Below, in pieces: positions 1 to 38,907 of a stretch of 64,000 nt of DNA (position 1 is the stretch's first letter; each line of letters opens with the position of its first letter). Origin of the DNA: Gadus chalcogrammus (lineage: Eukaryota > Chordata > Actinopteri > Gadiformes > Gadidae). The notes beneath the pieces are model-generated. The model saw nothing but the letters and a program-made list of their open reading frames with translations, was not told where the DNA came from and searched no databases. The DNA lies in contig NC_079412.1 of the NCBI RefSeq assembly GCF_026213295.1, positions 19,590,033-19,654,032 of the forward strand, in the 5' to 3' direction. Position numbers and translations under genes: made by a program.

Positions 1-395
1 AGTCGTAATGACAACACAGAGCAGGGACAAAGGGTAGAAAGGGCGCTTTCACTCCTTTAGTGCGTAGACTCGGTCCGATTCAGGGTGAAGATGAGGCTTT
101 GTTACATTTTCATTTGGTTCGGTCAGCGTTCACACTGGACTCTGATAGGCCGACCGTATTGTAAACCAACGCCTCGCGGTCGGCGGGTCGCTCGTCTGTT
201 GGACAGAACCTCTGAGGGAAACTCACAATTCTTCCTAGTTCAGGACAACATCAATGAAGCAACTTTGTGCGATCTTTTCATTTTGCTTCAATGTTTCTAC
301 TAATTAAAAATCATTTGGAGGAACTTCCACCATTCCTTAACTGAGTAATTTAAAACAAGTGAAGCCTGTGGATTAAGAACTTACCATTTAACGTC
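1..395 (+). other. Intronic repeat module of gene A
   Basis: This is the tail of the intron module found downstream of many B micro-exons (ending in the 'gtcatgacaacacagagcaggg' type sequence), followed by a low-copy segment at about 60-235 that recurs at 25085-25260 and 28320-28500. The 72-codon ORF here is not conserved as coding: it differs downstream in each copy. I see no gene. Confidence 0.6.
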
Positions 396-1217
396 GTCTC
401 TCTCTGAGCGGCTCTCTCTGAGCGGCTCTCTCAGAGCGGCTCTCTCGGAGCGGCGCTCTGAGAGCCGCTCAGAGAGAGCCGCTCAGAGAGAGCCGCTCAG
501 AGAGAGCCGCTCAGAGAGAGCCGCTCTGAGAGAGCCGCTCTGAGAGAGCCGCTCAGAGAGAGCCGCTCAGAGAGAGCCGCTCTGAGAGAGCCGCTCAGAG
601 AGAGCCGCTCAGAGAGAGCCGCTCAGAGAGAGCCGCTCTGAGAGAGCCGCTCCGAGAGCCGCTCCGAGAGCCGCTCTGAGAGAGCCGCTCAGAGAGAGCC
701 GCTCAGAGAGAGCCGCTCAGAGAGCCGCTCCGAGAGCCGCTCTGAGAGAGCCGCTCAGAGAGAGCCGCTCAGAGAGAGCCGCTCAGAGAGCCGCTCTGAG
801 AGCCGCTCTGAGAGAGCCGCTCTGAGAGAGCCGCTCTGAGAGAGCCGCTCAGAGAGAGCCGCTCTGAGAGAGCCGCTCAGAGAGAGCCGCTCAGAGAGAG
901 CCGCTCAGAGAGAGCCGCTCAGAGAGAGCCGCTCAGAGAGAGCCGCTCAGAGAGAGCCGCTCAGAGAGAGCCGCTCTGAGAGCCGCTCTGAGAGCCGCTC
1001 TGAGAGCCGCTCAGAGAGAGCCGCTCAGAGAGAGCCGCTCTGAGCGGCTCTCTCTGAGCGGCTCTCTCTGAGCGGCTCTCTCAGAGCGGCTCTGAGAGAG
1101 CCGCTCAGAGAGAGCCGCTCTGAGAGCCGCTCAGCGAGAGCAGCTCAGAGAGAGACGCTCAGAGAGAACCGCTCAGAGAGAGCCGCTCAGAGAGAGCCGC
1201 TCAGAGAGCGGCTCAAC
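396..1217. repeat. 14-bp GC/AG minisatellite with inverted blocks
   Basis: About 820 bp of tandem CCGCTCAGAGAGAG-type units (14 bp, with shorter variants). Orientation flips near 455, 1046 and 1092, so blocks of GAGCGGCTCTCTCT face blocks of AGAGAGCCGCTC and could fold on each other. A short unexpanded progenitor is visible in the matching place of sister units (about 10350-10385 and 28981-29030). Confidence 0.9.
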
Positions 1218-1313
1218 ATGTATTAAGATAACATTACATTAACATGTATCATGGTTATGCTGAATGATAGTGACTGCTGTCCTGACCTGTTGATGTATTG
1301 TTTATCTCTATAG

Positions 1314-12199
<10,886 letters not shown>

Positions 12200-12480
12200 T
12201 ATCTCCGTTAGACCCATGTTTCCCATCGACGTGTTTCACTATTGAAGGAGAACGACATTACAGGAGACAAAGTAACGCAGTTCTAGAAATTCGGGATCAA
12301 CATGAAAGTGAATCTGATGGTTCAAACTCAGAAACTAGGGGAGGAAATACACCAGTCTGATTCCTTCCTGATGCCAGCTTTCACAGGAGAAGAGGCGTGG
12401 TGTGTTTAACATCATTATTTGATCAATCCTCACATTATTCTTCTATATGTGGCTCACAGAGCAAAGACAAGCGAGGTGTT

Positions 12481-12486
12481 AATAAA
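12481..12486 (+). promoter_or_regulatory. Candidate polyadenylation signal of gene A
   Basis: AATAAA 282 nt after the stop codon. The gene B counterpart reads AATATA (about 32844), so gene B may use another signal. Confidence 0.4.
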
Positions 12487-12927
12487 TAGTGTGAGGTGTG
12501 CTCTGTGAGGCGTCCTGGGGTATGATGGGTAACGTTGGCTTGGGTCCAAGCTCCACCTCTCTTGGGCGACCGCCGAGGAAGATGTACAGGGAATGATGAT
12601 ATGGAGATGGAGATGTTGGGTGAGAGGAGCCACATGTCTTTGAGAGAATTTTTTTCGTGATTATTTTTTTTTACATTATTCTTACCATTTGATTAAAATG
12701 TTTTAAAGTTCAAAAGCTTTATTTAAGATTTTATCATGAGAAAGTCACTTGACACTAAAGTCACCCTCACAGTCAACATGTGAGAGTGCACGTCAGTGAG
12801 AGACATGAAGTGCATACTTCTTGAGTCACCAAGCGGTTAGGAGACAACTCAGAACTCAATGCATTATGTTTGGACACGAGTCGTGCCCTAGTGGCAAATG
12901 GCCTCTGAGCGCAGTGTGGGGCTCCTA

Positions 12928-12941
12928 CCACTAGGGGGTGG
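12928..12941 (+). promoter_or_regulatory. CTCF-like motif downstream of gene A (1)
   Basis: CCACTAGGGGGTGG matches CCASYAGRKGGCRS at all but one position. Conserved downstream of gene B at 33311-33324. Confidence 0.4.
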
Positions 12942-13107
12942 TAGAATTCCCATGGGCCCCCCTCTGCCTTGGGTCCCCCAAGCCTGTCCACCTTACACCC
13001 CCAGTCCGTCGGCCCTGCGAGCCGCCACTCATTTAAAATGCGTTTCGTTTGAGTTTTCCCGTTCAGTGGGTCTCCCCAAAGAGACTATTCTCCCCGATCA
13101 CATACGG

Positions 13108-13121
13108 CCACTAGGTGGCTC
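13108..13121 (+). promoter_or_regulatory. CTCF-like motif downstream of gene A (2)
   Basis: CCACTAGGTGGCTC, one mismatch to the core, same orientation, 180 bp after the first. Conserved at 33491-33504 with the same spacing. Confidence 0.38.
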
Positions 13122-13906
13122 CTGGTCACGCTGAAAAAACAATGATTCATTAACGTTCGGATTTCTTTCTTGTAAAATATTGCAGAACTTTTGAATGAAA
13201 GCATGTCAAAAAAATAAACCTTATTTTGCCTTGAATAACTCCCAATCGGTCAAACTGTTATAATTGAAAATTTGACATTTATTCATGATCTTACTTTTAT
13301 TCCATACCTTATTTCATTGACATTGCTATTGTGTCATTCTGTTCAGCTCCCATGGTGAGTGTCGACACAAATATATACCGGTTACAGGTTGGTATGATAC
13401 ATAAGCACGAATTAAGTGGTGAATTACTATAAATACTTGATGTTAAATATTAAATCTGTAAATGAAGACGTTTTACACAGTACACAGTAAGTGCATGAAA
13501 CAGTAGATGAAAACGTACTACAGCCCTGCTGGAATGATGGCGCCAAGGCCAGGGGAGACGGGATGAGTCACGGCGGACGTTTAACGTAGGGTTAGAATAA
13601 GTTCCCGCTCCCCCTGACAAAGAGTATCAATGTAATATTCCATGTGTACTATTAGATTCATACCAATGTTATTGGTACTCTTGTTTATTATTTTCTTAAT
13701 GTGGTAATTTACAAGTCTATCCCTTAGCAAACCAACAGGTTAATATAATACATTAGCAATGCAGTTTATAGTAAACGGTCATGATACTCATGTAAAGAAA
13801 GGGTTAATGTCCGTGAGAGTTATTGGTGATACCACTGTTCCACCTTCCGGCCCCCGAGTCGTCCTCCAGAGCGGCTCTGCATGTCTGCTGGTCTGTCTAG
13901 CGTCCA

Positions 13907-14036
13907 GCGCCCGGGCCGTCCCCTGGGGTCTCCTGCTCCTTCCCGGGCCGTCCCCTGGGGTCTCCTGCTCCTTCCCGGGCCGTCCCCTGGGGTCTCCTGC
14001 TCCTTCCCGGGCCGTCCCCTGGGGTCTCCTGCTCCT
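13907..14036. repeat. 32-bp GC-rich minisatellite (about 4 units)
   Basis: Units begin CCCGGGCCGTCCCCTGGGGT. The period of 32 cycles through three frames and creates spurious ORFs on both strands. The sister array at 34338-34732 has about 12 units. Confidence 0.93.
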
Positions 14037-14545
14037 CCCCTAAGGTTTCCGGCTGGTCTCTCCGGCTATCAGCCCACCTGCCCCTGAATCTCTCCTCCAG
14101 ACCACCTCCACCCACCCTGCTCGGTTCTCCTGACAGACCTGGTGGGACGTCTGGATCTGGGCCTTAAGGTCCTGGTCTCACTTTGTCTCTCTGTTGTTCA
14201 GTGTTCGTTCTCTCCCTGTCCACCAGATGCCCTTTGACTTCTCCAATCCCTTCATTCCCCTTCCCCTGTGCCTTCTTGTCAATCTTCCCGCCTGCACCTC
14301 ATTCCCTCATCAGTCTCTCCCACTATATCCAGGTTCACTTCCTTTGTTCCCGTGTCAGTTCGTTGTTTTTGGTCAAGTCCCTTATTCCTCGTGGGTCCCC
14401 AATTGTCGTGTTTTTCTGCCTGTTCATTAACAGAGATATTGAGTTTCTTTGTTAAAGGCCTTTTTTGTAACGTCCTGAGTCGTCTGCATTTGGAACTACC
14501 CATCCTTGTTCCTGCTGCCCCCAAGCACCCGACCATGACAGTCTC

Positions 14546-15088
14546 TGTACTGTCTAACCCCTACCCGCCCCTTAATGACCTGTCTCTGTACTGTCCAACC
14601 CCTACCTGCTCCTTAATGACCTGTCTCTGTACTGTCTAACCCCTAGCTGCTCCTTAATGACCTGTCTCTGTACTGCCTAACCCCTACCTGCTCCTTAATG
14701 ACCTGTCTCTGTACTGCCTAACCCCTACCCGCTGCTTAATGACCTGTCTCTGTACTGTCTAACCCCTACCTGCTCCTCAATGACCTGTCTCTGTACTGTC
14801 TAACCCCTACCTGCTCCTTAATGACCTGTCTCTGAACTGTCTAACCCCTACCCGCTGCTTAATGACCTGTCTCTGTACTGTCTAACCCAAACCTGACTCT
14901 TTATGACCTGTCTCTGTAGTACTGCCTCCTTAATGACCTGTCTATGTTCTGTCTAACCCCTACCTGCTCCTTAATGACCTGTCTCTGTACTGTCTAACCC
15001 CTACCTGCTCCTTAATGACCTGTCTATGTACTGTCTAACCCCTACCTGCTCCTTAATGACCTGTCTATGTACTGTCTAACCCCTACCT
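14546..15088. repeat. 41-bp minisatellite
   Basis: Tandem GACCTGTCTCTGTACTGTCT-AACCCC-type units with about 10% variation. Sister array at 35225-36482 is longer and interrupted by a MITE. Confidence 0.93.
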
Positions 15089-17268
15089 GTTCCAGATGTT
15101 TTGATATAAGAATGTATGAATGACCTTCTCTTCCTTGCATTATTGGCAGCAATCATCAATTTAATTCTATTTTGATCCTGGCCAAAGTTCAAACAATAAA
15201 ATTCCTCCTCACCTGAACACAGGGCAGGCTCTTAACTTCAGCTCCAAACCCTGACCCCATCCCCAACAATCCTCAGCACTGAAGGAACAGTTGTGCATTA
15301 CATCATGCTTCTTTTATTAATGTTATGGCTACATTTATGTAGTTATGGCTTCAAAAATTATAAATCATCAACTGCAGTCTGTGGGCGTGCCCTTACCCTT
15401 AAAAGTTCTTACTTTCAAATGGCAGTAATAAGTATTGCACTACATATAGATATATATATATTAGGACATTTCAAAAGTAACTTGCTAAATATATGTGAAC
15501 CTCTTTTGATATATGACTAATAATCCTGTTGATCCACAAGCAGATCAGTACTGCCCTTATTTAGGCATTGTCATGTAGAATGTACTATGGACACCATATA
15601 CTCCTTCATGTCCATGCCAAGTACTGCTGAACGCAACGGACACCATATAACTCCTTCATGTCCATGCCAAGTACTGCTGAACTTTGAGCTTTCATTTTCC
15701 AGTCTTATTTCATACAGTCTTTGATTCCCAGAAAACAAGATCTAATGTGCGATGCCTCAAACTATTTGAAATACATTTTGTTTCCCTAACGTCTTTCCAC
15801 GTTTTTCAGCCAGAATTCAGTCTCCTAAGGCGACATCATCGATAAGGTCAGTGTCGAGTTATGAATGATTTGTATTTTCGAACTTTAGTTCACTGTTTGA
15901 AAAGCAGTAGACTCTAGTCAATCTTATTAGCTCTGCCGTGGTTCTCAGTTTAAAACGTCTTTTATATGTTGCCTTTTCTACGGTTTATTGCAGTGGATCT
16001 CAACTGGTCCTCAGGGTAGCCTCAGGACCAGTTGAGAACCAGTTGAGGCTAGCCTCTGGACCAGTTGAGAACCAGTTGAGGCTAGCCTCTGGACCCTCAT
16101 GAATCATTAGTCTTTAAGTCAACACGCCCAAAAAAGTTTTTTACTAGGGGCAACCTCAAATCTTCTCCGACCCAGAAAGACATTCCGATGGGTTAACCAG
16201 AACCCTAATGAGTGATTTGCGGTGTTATTAAATGAATGTCAAATGACACACACCTGCCACTGGTTGGGTCTTAATGTTTTATATTAATTACGGTACATTA
16301 TTATTATATATTTATATTTGGCATAGAGTAGACTATATTTTCTTCCCAATTGATTGACATGAACGGATGCGCACGTTGTCATCATATTGTGAAAAGTGAA
16401 TTTGTTGGTGGAGGTGCTCGTCGTCAGTGATGTGTCTGGGATGAAGATTCATATTTGACTTTGCAAAATCTAATCGAGGACAACCCTAGTAAAAGTTACT
16501 GAGGCATACTGTCATGTGAACGCGGTGTCGCCCCCACATGGCGGATTAAATGCATTGCACAAACACCAACTTGGACAAGAAGAACTCAAAGGGCATATCT
16601 CTCACTATAATAAAAATATAGGAGATGTTGAGGGCAGGAGGGGTCACACATAATCCGCTGCCTCATTTGAGGTCCTGGCGGCTGGCACATCGTTGTTCGT
16701 TACCAAGCATCGTTGGTAACGAACGTCTTGAAAACGCTCGTAGCTAACGAGTGCTCCAGGGTACTCGTAGGACGCTAGCATCGTTAGCCTACTATAGAGT
16801 GAACCCATTATTGCATGCGGGTGTCTTCATTCATGAAAAAATTAAAACATTCGGGAGTATGCAATAATACAAATTATTCTAAAGAGGTCCCACACATGAA
16901 GATATAAGAGATGTTTCATGAATTTCGCCTTAGTTCATGAACTATAACCCTTAATTGAACGTGTTCTATGATCGCACAACGCTGCAGCCTTGAGAAGTTA
17001 CTCGTATTTTGATTTTGATTTGAACCCAAAAGTGTCCCTTCCCAGTTCAGCAGTAATTACTGTGTTACAGACTGCAACTTTGGTGACCAAGTGGCGGTCT
17101 GCTCTCCCACCCCTAGAATCAGTGTGAGGACAGCGTGACATGATGTCATACAAGGTTAACAACTCTTTGTTTAACAGCTCTAATGTATTCAAACTTCATC
17201 TTCTTTTGGTTCAGAGAGAAGTGTTATTACATTTATTAACTGCTGAATATTTTCTTTTATCTCTCCAG

Positions 17269-17298
17269 ATGTTTCTGAACTTCAAGAAAAGTCTGTAG
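17269..17298 (+). promoter_or_regulatory. Upstream ORF in the probable 5' leader of gene B
   Basis: Directly after a good acceptor (ttatctctccag) the leader exon starts with ATG and encodes MFLNFKKSL then TAG, 155 bp before the receptor ATG. The C0 copy (38908-38937) retains it (MFLNLKKSL); in gene C the ATG is ATT (41519). The exon's 5' partner is not identified. Confidence 0.4.
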
Positions 17299-17453
17299 CT
17301 GCATGGCAATGATGATATGGCAGCCAAAGTATAGCGTGTGTGGCCCATGTATTTAGAATATACAAAGCAGGATAAAACAAAAAAACGTATTTTGCCTTGA
17401 TTGAATAAAAAGACTTGCACTGACACAGGAAGGAAGGAATATCTGCCAAAAAT

Positions 17454-32561
<15,108 letters not shown>

Positions 32562-33310
32562 TATCACTGTTAGACCCATGTTTCCCATCGACCGTGATTC
32601 ACTATTGAAGGGGAATGACATTACAGGAGACGGAGTAACGCAGTTCTAGAAATTCGGGATCAACATGAAAGTGAATCTGATGGTTCAAACTCAGAAACTA
32701 GGGGAGGAAATACACCAGTCTGATTCCTTCCTGATGCCAGCTTTCACAGGAGAAGAGGCGTGGTGTGTTTAACATCATTATTTGATCAATCCTCACATTA
32801 TTCTTCTATATGTGGCTCACAGAGCAAAGAGAAGCGAGGTGTTAATATATAGTGTGAGGTGTGCTCTGTGAGGCGTCCTGGGATATGATGGGTAACGTTG
32901 GCTTGGGTCCAAGCTCCACCTCTCTTGGGCGACCGCCAAGGAAGATGTACAGGGAATGATGATATGGAGATGGAGATGTTGGGTGAGAGGAGCCACATGT
33001 CTTTGAGAGAATTTTTTGAGTGATATTTTTTTTAAATGTTGTCTTACATTTTTTTACATTATTCTTACCATTTGATTAAAATGTTTTAAAGTTCAAAAGC
33101 TTTATTTAAGATTTTATCATGAGAAAGTCACTTGACACTAAAGTCACCCTCACAGTCAACATGTGAGAGTGCTCGTCAGTGAGAGACATGAAGTGCATAC
33201 TTCTTGAGTCACCGAGCGGTTAGGGGACAACTCAGAACTCAATGCATTATGTTTGGACACGAGTCGTGCCCTAGTGGCAAATGGCCTCTGAGCGCAGTGT
33301 GGGGCTCCTA

Positions 33311-33324
33311 CCACTAGGGGGTGG
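33311..33324 (+). promoter_or_regulatory. CTCF-like motif downstream of gene B (1)
   Basis: CCACTAGGGGGTGG, identical to 12928-12941. Confidence 0.4.
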
Positions 33325-33490
33325 TAGAATTCCCATGGGCCCCCCTCTGCCTTGGGTCCCCCAAGCCTGTCCACCTTACACCCCCAGTCCGTCGGCCCTG
33401 CGAGCCACCACTCATTTAAAATGCGTTTCGTTTGAGTTTTCCCGTTCAGTGGGTCTCCCCAAAGAGACTATTCTCCCCGATCCCATAAGG

Positions 33491-33504
33491 CCACTAGGTG
33501 GCTC
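33491..33504 (+). promoter_or_regulatory. CTCF-like motif downstream of gene B (2)
   Basis: CCACTAGGTGGCTC, identical to 13108-13121 with the same 180-bp spacing. Confidence 0.38.
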
Positions 33505-34337
33505 CTGGTCACGCTGAAAAAACAATGAATTCATTAACGTTGCACATTCAGTCGGATTTCTTTCTTGTAAAATATTGCAGAACTTTTGAATGAAAGCATG
33601 TCAAAAAAATAAACCTTATTTTGCCTTGAATAACTTGCACTGAAAAACAGCTGCACAACTTTGCTGCCATCACAATCGGTCAAACTGTTATAATTAAAAA
33701 TTGGAAATTTATTCATGATCTTACTTTTATTACATACCTTATTTCATTGACATTGCTATCGTGTCATTCTGTTCAGCTACCATGGTGAGTGTCGACACAA
33801 ATATATACCGGTTACAGGTTGGTATGATACATAAGCACGAATTAAGTGGTGAATTACTATAAATACTATATGTTAAATCTTAAATCTGTAAATAAAGAGG
33901 TTTTACACTGCAGTTAGTGCATGAAACAGTAGATGAAAACGTACTACAGCCCTGCTGAAGTGATGGCGCCAAGGCCAGGGGAGACGGGATGAGTCACGGC
34001 GGACGTTTAACGTAGGGCTCGAATAAGTTCCCGCTCCCCCTGACAAAGAGTATCAATGTAATATTCCATGTGTACTATTAGATTCATACCAATGTTATTG
34101 GTAAACTTGTTTATTCTTTTCTGAATGTGGTAATTTACAAGTCTATCCCTTATCAAACCAACAGGTTAATGTAATACATTAGCAATGCAGTTTATAGTAA
34201 ACGGTCATGATACTCATGTATAGAAAGGGTTGATGTCCCTGAGAGTTATTGGTGATACCACTGTTTCACCTTCTGGCCCCCGAGTCGTCCTCCAGAGCGG
34301 CTCTGCATGTCTGCTGGTCTGTCTAGCATCCAGCGCC

Positions 34338-34732
34338 CGGGCCGTCCCCTGGGGTCTCCTGCTCCTTCCCGGGCCGTCCCCTGGGGTCTCCTGCTCCTTC
34401 CCGGGCCGTCCCCTGGGGTCTCCTGCTCCTTCCCGGGCCGTCCCCTGGAGTCTCCTGCTCCTTCCCGGGCCGTCCCCTGGGGTCTCCTGCTCCTTCCCGG
34501 GCCGTCCCCTGGGGTCTCCTGCTCCTTCCCGGGCCGTCCCCTGGGGTCTCCTGCTCCTTCCCGGGCCGTCCCCTGGGGTCCCCTGGGGTCTCCTGCTCCT
34601 TCCCGGGCCGTCCCCTGGGGTCCCCTGCTCCTTCCCGGGCCGTCCCCTGGGGTCTCCTGCTCCTTCCCGGGCCGTCCCCTGGGGTCTCCTGCTCCTTCCC
34701 GGGCCGTCCCCTGGGGTCTCCTGCTCCTTCCC
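34338..34732. repeat. 32-bp GC-rich minisatellite (about 12 units)
   Basis: Same unit as 13907-14036, expanded threefold. Produces open but meaningless frames on both strands (up to 209 codons). Confidence 0.94.
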
Positions 34733-35224
34733 TAAGGTTCCCGGCTGGTCTATCCGGCTATCAGCCCACCTGCCCCTGAATCTCTCCTCCAGACCACCTC
34801 CACCCACCCTGCTCGGTTCTCCTGACAGACCTGGTGGGACGTCTGGATCTGGGCCTTAAGGTCCTGGTCTCACTTTGTCTCTCTGTTGTTTAGTGTTCGT
34901 TCTCTCCCTGTCCACCAGATGCCCTTTGACTTCTCCAATCCCTTCATTCCCCTTCCCCTGTGCGTTCTTGTCAATCTTCCCACCTGCACCTCATTCCCTC
35001 ATCAGTCTCTCCCACTATATCCATGTTCACTTCCTTTGTTCCCTTGTCAGTTCGTTGTTTTTATCCGTCGTGGGTCCCCAATTGTCGTGTTTTTCTGCCT
35101 GTTCATGGAACAGAGACATTGAGTTTCTTTATTAAAGGCCTTTTTTTGTAACGTCCTGAGTCGTCTGCATTTGGAACTACCCCTCCTTGTTCCTGCTGCC
35201 CCGCAAGCACCCGACCATGACAGT

Positions 35225-36482
35225 CTCTGTACTGTCTAACCCCTACCTGCTCCTTAATGACCTGTCTCTGTACCGTCTAACCCCTACCTGCTCCTTAATG
35301 ACCTGTCTCTGTACCGTCTAACCCCTACCTGCTCCTTAATGACCTGTCTCTGTACTGTCTTACCCCTACCCGCTCCTTAATGACCTGTCTCTGTACCGTC
35401 TAACCCCTACCTGCTCCTTTTTGACCTGTCTCTGTACTGTCTTACCCCTACCCGCTCCTTAATGACCTGCCTCTGTACTGTCTAACCCCTACCTGCCCCT
35501 TAATGACCTGTCTCTGTACTGTCTAGACTCTAACCCCTACTGCCCCTTAGCCGCGTTTCCACTGCAGGGTGCGGAACGGATCGGATCGCAAAGGTGCGGT
35601 AGGGAGGGGGCGGTATAGCCCAGCTCAGTTCCGAGGTCGCGTTTCCACTGCCGACAGTACCCTTGGTGGTAGGCCGGATGTCGATCGCCGCGGCAGCTAC
35701 GTAAACATCGTAAACAACGTCTTCCTCCCCAAGAATGCAGACGAACGTCTCCACCTCCTTGTTCGCCCAAGCAAGCGTTTTACGCGACAAGTTAATTGTA
35801 AAGAATAATACCTCGAGGCTACTGTTCGTTTGTTTTTATCCCCGCGTCACCCGGAAGTGACGATTCTGTCGACCAATCAACGGAGGGGGGGTGTAGCTAG
35901 AATTTCACGGGACCCTTTCAGGCGTCTCGTCTCGTTTGCGGTACCCCAACGGAGGAGTCCCGAGAACGGGGCCGGAACGGGTACGGCAAAGTCCGGGTCA
36001 CGCCCACTTTTGGCGGTGGAAACGCGACCCGACCCGCACCTTTGCGATCCGATCCGTTCCGCACCCTGCAGTGGAAACGCGCCATTAATGACCTGTCTCT
36101 GTACTGTCTAACCCCTACCTGCTCCTTAATGACCTGTCTCTGTACTGTCTAACCCCTACCTGCTCCTTACTGACCTGTCTCTGTACTGTCTAACCCCTAC
36201 CTGCTCCTTAATGACCTGTCTCATTACTGTCTAACCCCTACCTGCTCCTTAATGACCTGTCTCTGTACTGTCTAACCCCTACCTGCTCCTTACTGACCTG
36301 TCTCTGTACTGTCTAACCCCTACCTGCTCCTTAATGACCTGTCTCTGTACTGTCCAACCCCTACCTGCTCCTTAATGACCTGTCTCTGTACTGTCTAACC
36401 CAAACCTGACTCTTTATGACCTGTCTCTGTAGTACTGCCTCCTTAATGACCGGTCTATGTACTGTCTAAACCCTACCTGCTC
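35225..36482. repeat. 41-bp minisatellite interrupted by a MITE
   Basis: Array resumes on both sides of the insertion at 35550-36084. Confidence 0.92.
35550..36084. mobile_element. PIF/Harbinger-like MITE
   Basis: Terminal inverted repeats of about 45 bp (CGCGTTTCCACTGCAGGGTG at each end, right end reversed), flanked by TTA consistent with a 3-bp target duplication. No intact transposase. Confidence 0.7.
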
Positions 36483-38907
36483 CAGATGTTTTGATATAAG
36501 AATGTATGAATGACCTTCTCTTCCTTGCATTATTGGCAGCAATCTTATCAATTTAATTCTATTTTGATTCTGGCCAAAGTTTCATTGATAAAATTCCTCC
36601 TCACCTGAACACAGGGCAGGCTCTTAACTCCAAACCCTGACCCCATCACCAACAATCCTCAGCACTGAAGGAACAGTTGGGCATTACATCATGCTTCTTT
36701 TATGAATGTTATGGCCTCATTTATCTAGTTATGGCTTTATCAATTAGAAATCATCAACTGCCGTTTATGCCCATACCCTTGAAAGGTCTTCAAATGGCAG
36801 TAATACGCAGTAATTCCATATATTTATGTATAGATATATTTACATATATATATAGGGCAAAGTATCTTGCCAAATATACTGTATGTGACCCACTTTTAAT
36901 ATATGACTAATAATCCTGTTGATCCACAAGCAGAACAGTACTGCCCTTATTTAGGCATTGTCATGTAGAATGTACTATGGACACCATAAAACTCCCTCAT
37001 GTCCATGCCAAGTACTGCTGAACTTTGAGATTTCATTTTCCAGTCTTATTTCATACAGTCTTTGAGTCACAGAAAACAAGATCTAATGTGCGGTGCCTCA
37101 AACTATTTGACTTACATTTTGTTTCCCCAACGTCTTTTCATGTTTTTCAGCCAGAATTCAGTCTCCTAAGGCAACATCGTCGATGAGGTCAGTGTCAAGT
37201 TATGAATGATTTGTATTTTCAAACTTTAGTTCACTGTTTGAAAATAAGTAGACCCTAGTCAATCTTATTAGCTCTGCCGAGGTTCTCAGTAAAACGTCTT
37301 TTATATGTTGCCTTTTGTACGGTTTATTGCAGTGGATCTCAACTGGTCCTCCAACTAGCCTCAGGACCAGTTGAGAACCAGTTGAGGCTAGCCTCAGGAC
37401 CAGTTGAGAACCAGTTGAGGCTAGCCTCTGGACCCTCATGTATCATTAGTCTTTAAGTCAACCCACCCAAAAAAGGTTTTTACTAGGGGTGACCTCAAAT
37501 CTTCTCCGACCCAGCTAGACATTCTGATGGGTTAACCAGAACCCTAATGAGTGATTTGAAGTGTTATTAAATGAATGTCAAATGACAGACAGACACCTGC
37601 CACTGGTTGGGTCATAATGTTTTATATTAATTACGGTACATTATTATTATATATTTCTATTTTATAATAACCATGGCGTATAATAGACTATATTTTCTTC
37701 CCAATTGAATGACATGAACGGATGCGCACGTTGTCATCATATTGTGAAAAGTGAATTTGTTTGTAGAGGTGCTCGTTGTCAGTGATGTGTCTGGGATGAA
37801 GATTCATATTTGACTTTGCAAAATCTAATCGAGGACAACCCTAGTAAAAGTTACTGAGGCATACTGTCATACCCATGGCTGATTAAATGCATTGCACAAA
37901 CACCAACTTGGACAAGAAGAACTCAAATGGCATATATCTCACTATCATAAAAATATAGTACTGTTGAGGGCAGGAGGGGTCACACATAACCTTCTGCCTC
38001 ATTTGTGGTCCTGGCACACATGGATATATTGCAGATGTTTCATGAATGACCCCTGAGTTCATAAACTATAACTCTTAATTGAGCGTGTACACTGCAGCCT
38101 TGAGAAGTTACTCGTTTTTTTGATTTAGATTTGAACCCAAAAGTGTCCCTTCCCAGTTCAGCAGTAATTACTGTGTTACAGACTGCAACTTTGGTGACCA
38201 AGTGGCGGTCTGCTCTCCCACCCCTAGAATCAGCGTGTGGACAGCGTGACATGATAACGTCACCTCAGCACAGATCACTGTTTCTCCATGAATTATATTA
38301 TCTGATAAATGTAATCTGTTGTTGTGGCGCCTATCAGAATGGAGGCTCAATCTGTCATTAAGAGGCAAACTTTAAGAGCATGACCATTTTCTGACATTGA
38401 GAACCAACTGTGTCTCATCTGCTGAACCATCAATAGAGCCACAACTCCAGATGCAGACCTACTGTAGGCCTTCTCATTGTGTCCAGGCCTACACCCAGTC
38501 CTCCAGGCTGGTGATCAGCCCCTAGGCCCTGAGATCTTCAGCAGCCAGATTACTGTGTTTGGGTTTTAGTTTGGGATGAGTAAGGTGGAGTGTTCCACCC
38601 AAAGGAATCCTATATTAAACAAAGGATCCTAAGACCAAATCAATCTGGAAAAGGATGTAGCCAAATGAACATAAAAGTGGTACATTATATTTGTGACACA
38701 CTTTTAACACTCACAAATGTATTTTCTTTATCACAGCTAAATTAAAAGCATTAAATCACAGTTAATGCAGACAGACAAGGTTAACAACTCTTTGTTTAAC
38801 AGCTCTAATGTTTTCCAACTTCATATTATTTTGGTTGAGAGAAAAGTGTTAAAGATACAAGTTATTACATTTATTAACTCCTGAATATTTTTTTTATCTC
38901 TCTCCAG

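Larger units (their letters stand above)
12200..17268 (+). other. 3' UTR and intergenic DNA between genes A and B
   Basis: Holds a candidate AATAAA at 12481, two CTCF-like motifs, the 32-bp and 41-bp minisatellites, a 52-bp direct duplication (about 15588-15679) and a short repeat of GGACCAGTTGAGAACCAG (15995-16100). About 16680-16800 is an insertion absent from the sister region, with a GTTCGTTACC/GGTAACGAAC dyad. Short ORFs are not conserved in frame with the sister copy 32562-38907. No gene seen. Confidence 0.6.
32562..38907 (+). other. Intergenic DNA between gene B and C0/C
   Basis: Homologue of 12200-17268, with longer minisatellites and a MITE. Contains the paired CTCF-like motifs 33311-33324 and 33491-33504. 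No conserved ORF. Confidence 0.62.

Noticed and set aside
85..303. Small protein-coding gene (72 codons)
   Set aside because: Related copies at 25123 and 28363 diverge after the shared repeat segment and lack a conserved stop or splice context.
34214..34859. Overlapping 142-209 codon ORFs on both strands
   Set aside because: Products of the 32-bp GC-rich minisatellite, which is open in several frames by chance; the sister locus has different lengths.
35530..35808. ORFs of 77-86 codons on both strands
   Set aside because: They lie in the Harbinger-like MITE and its inverted ends.
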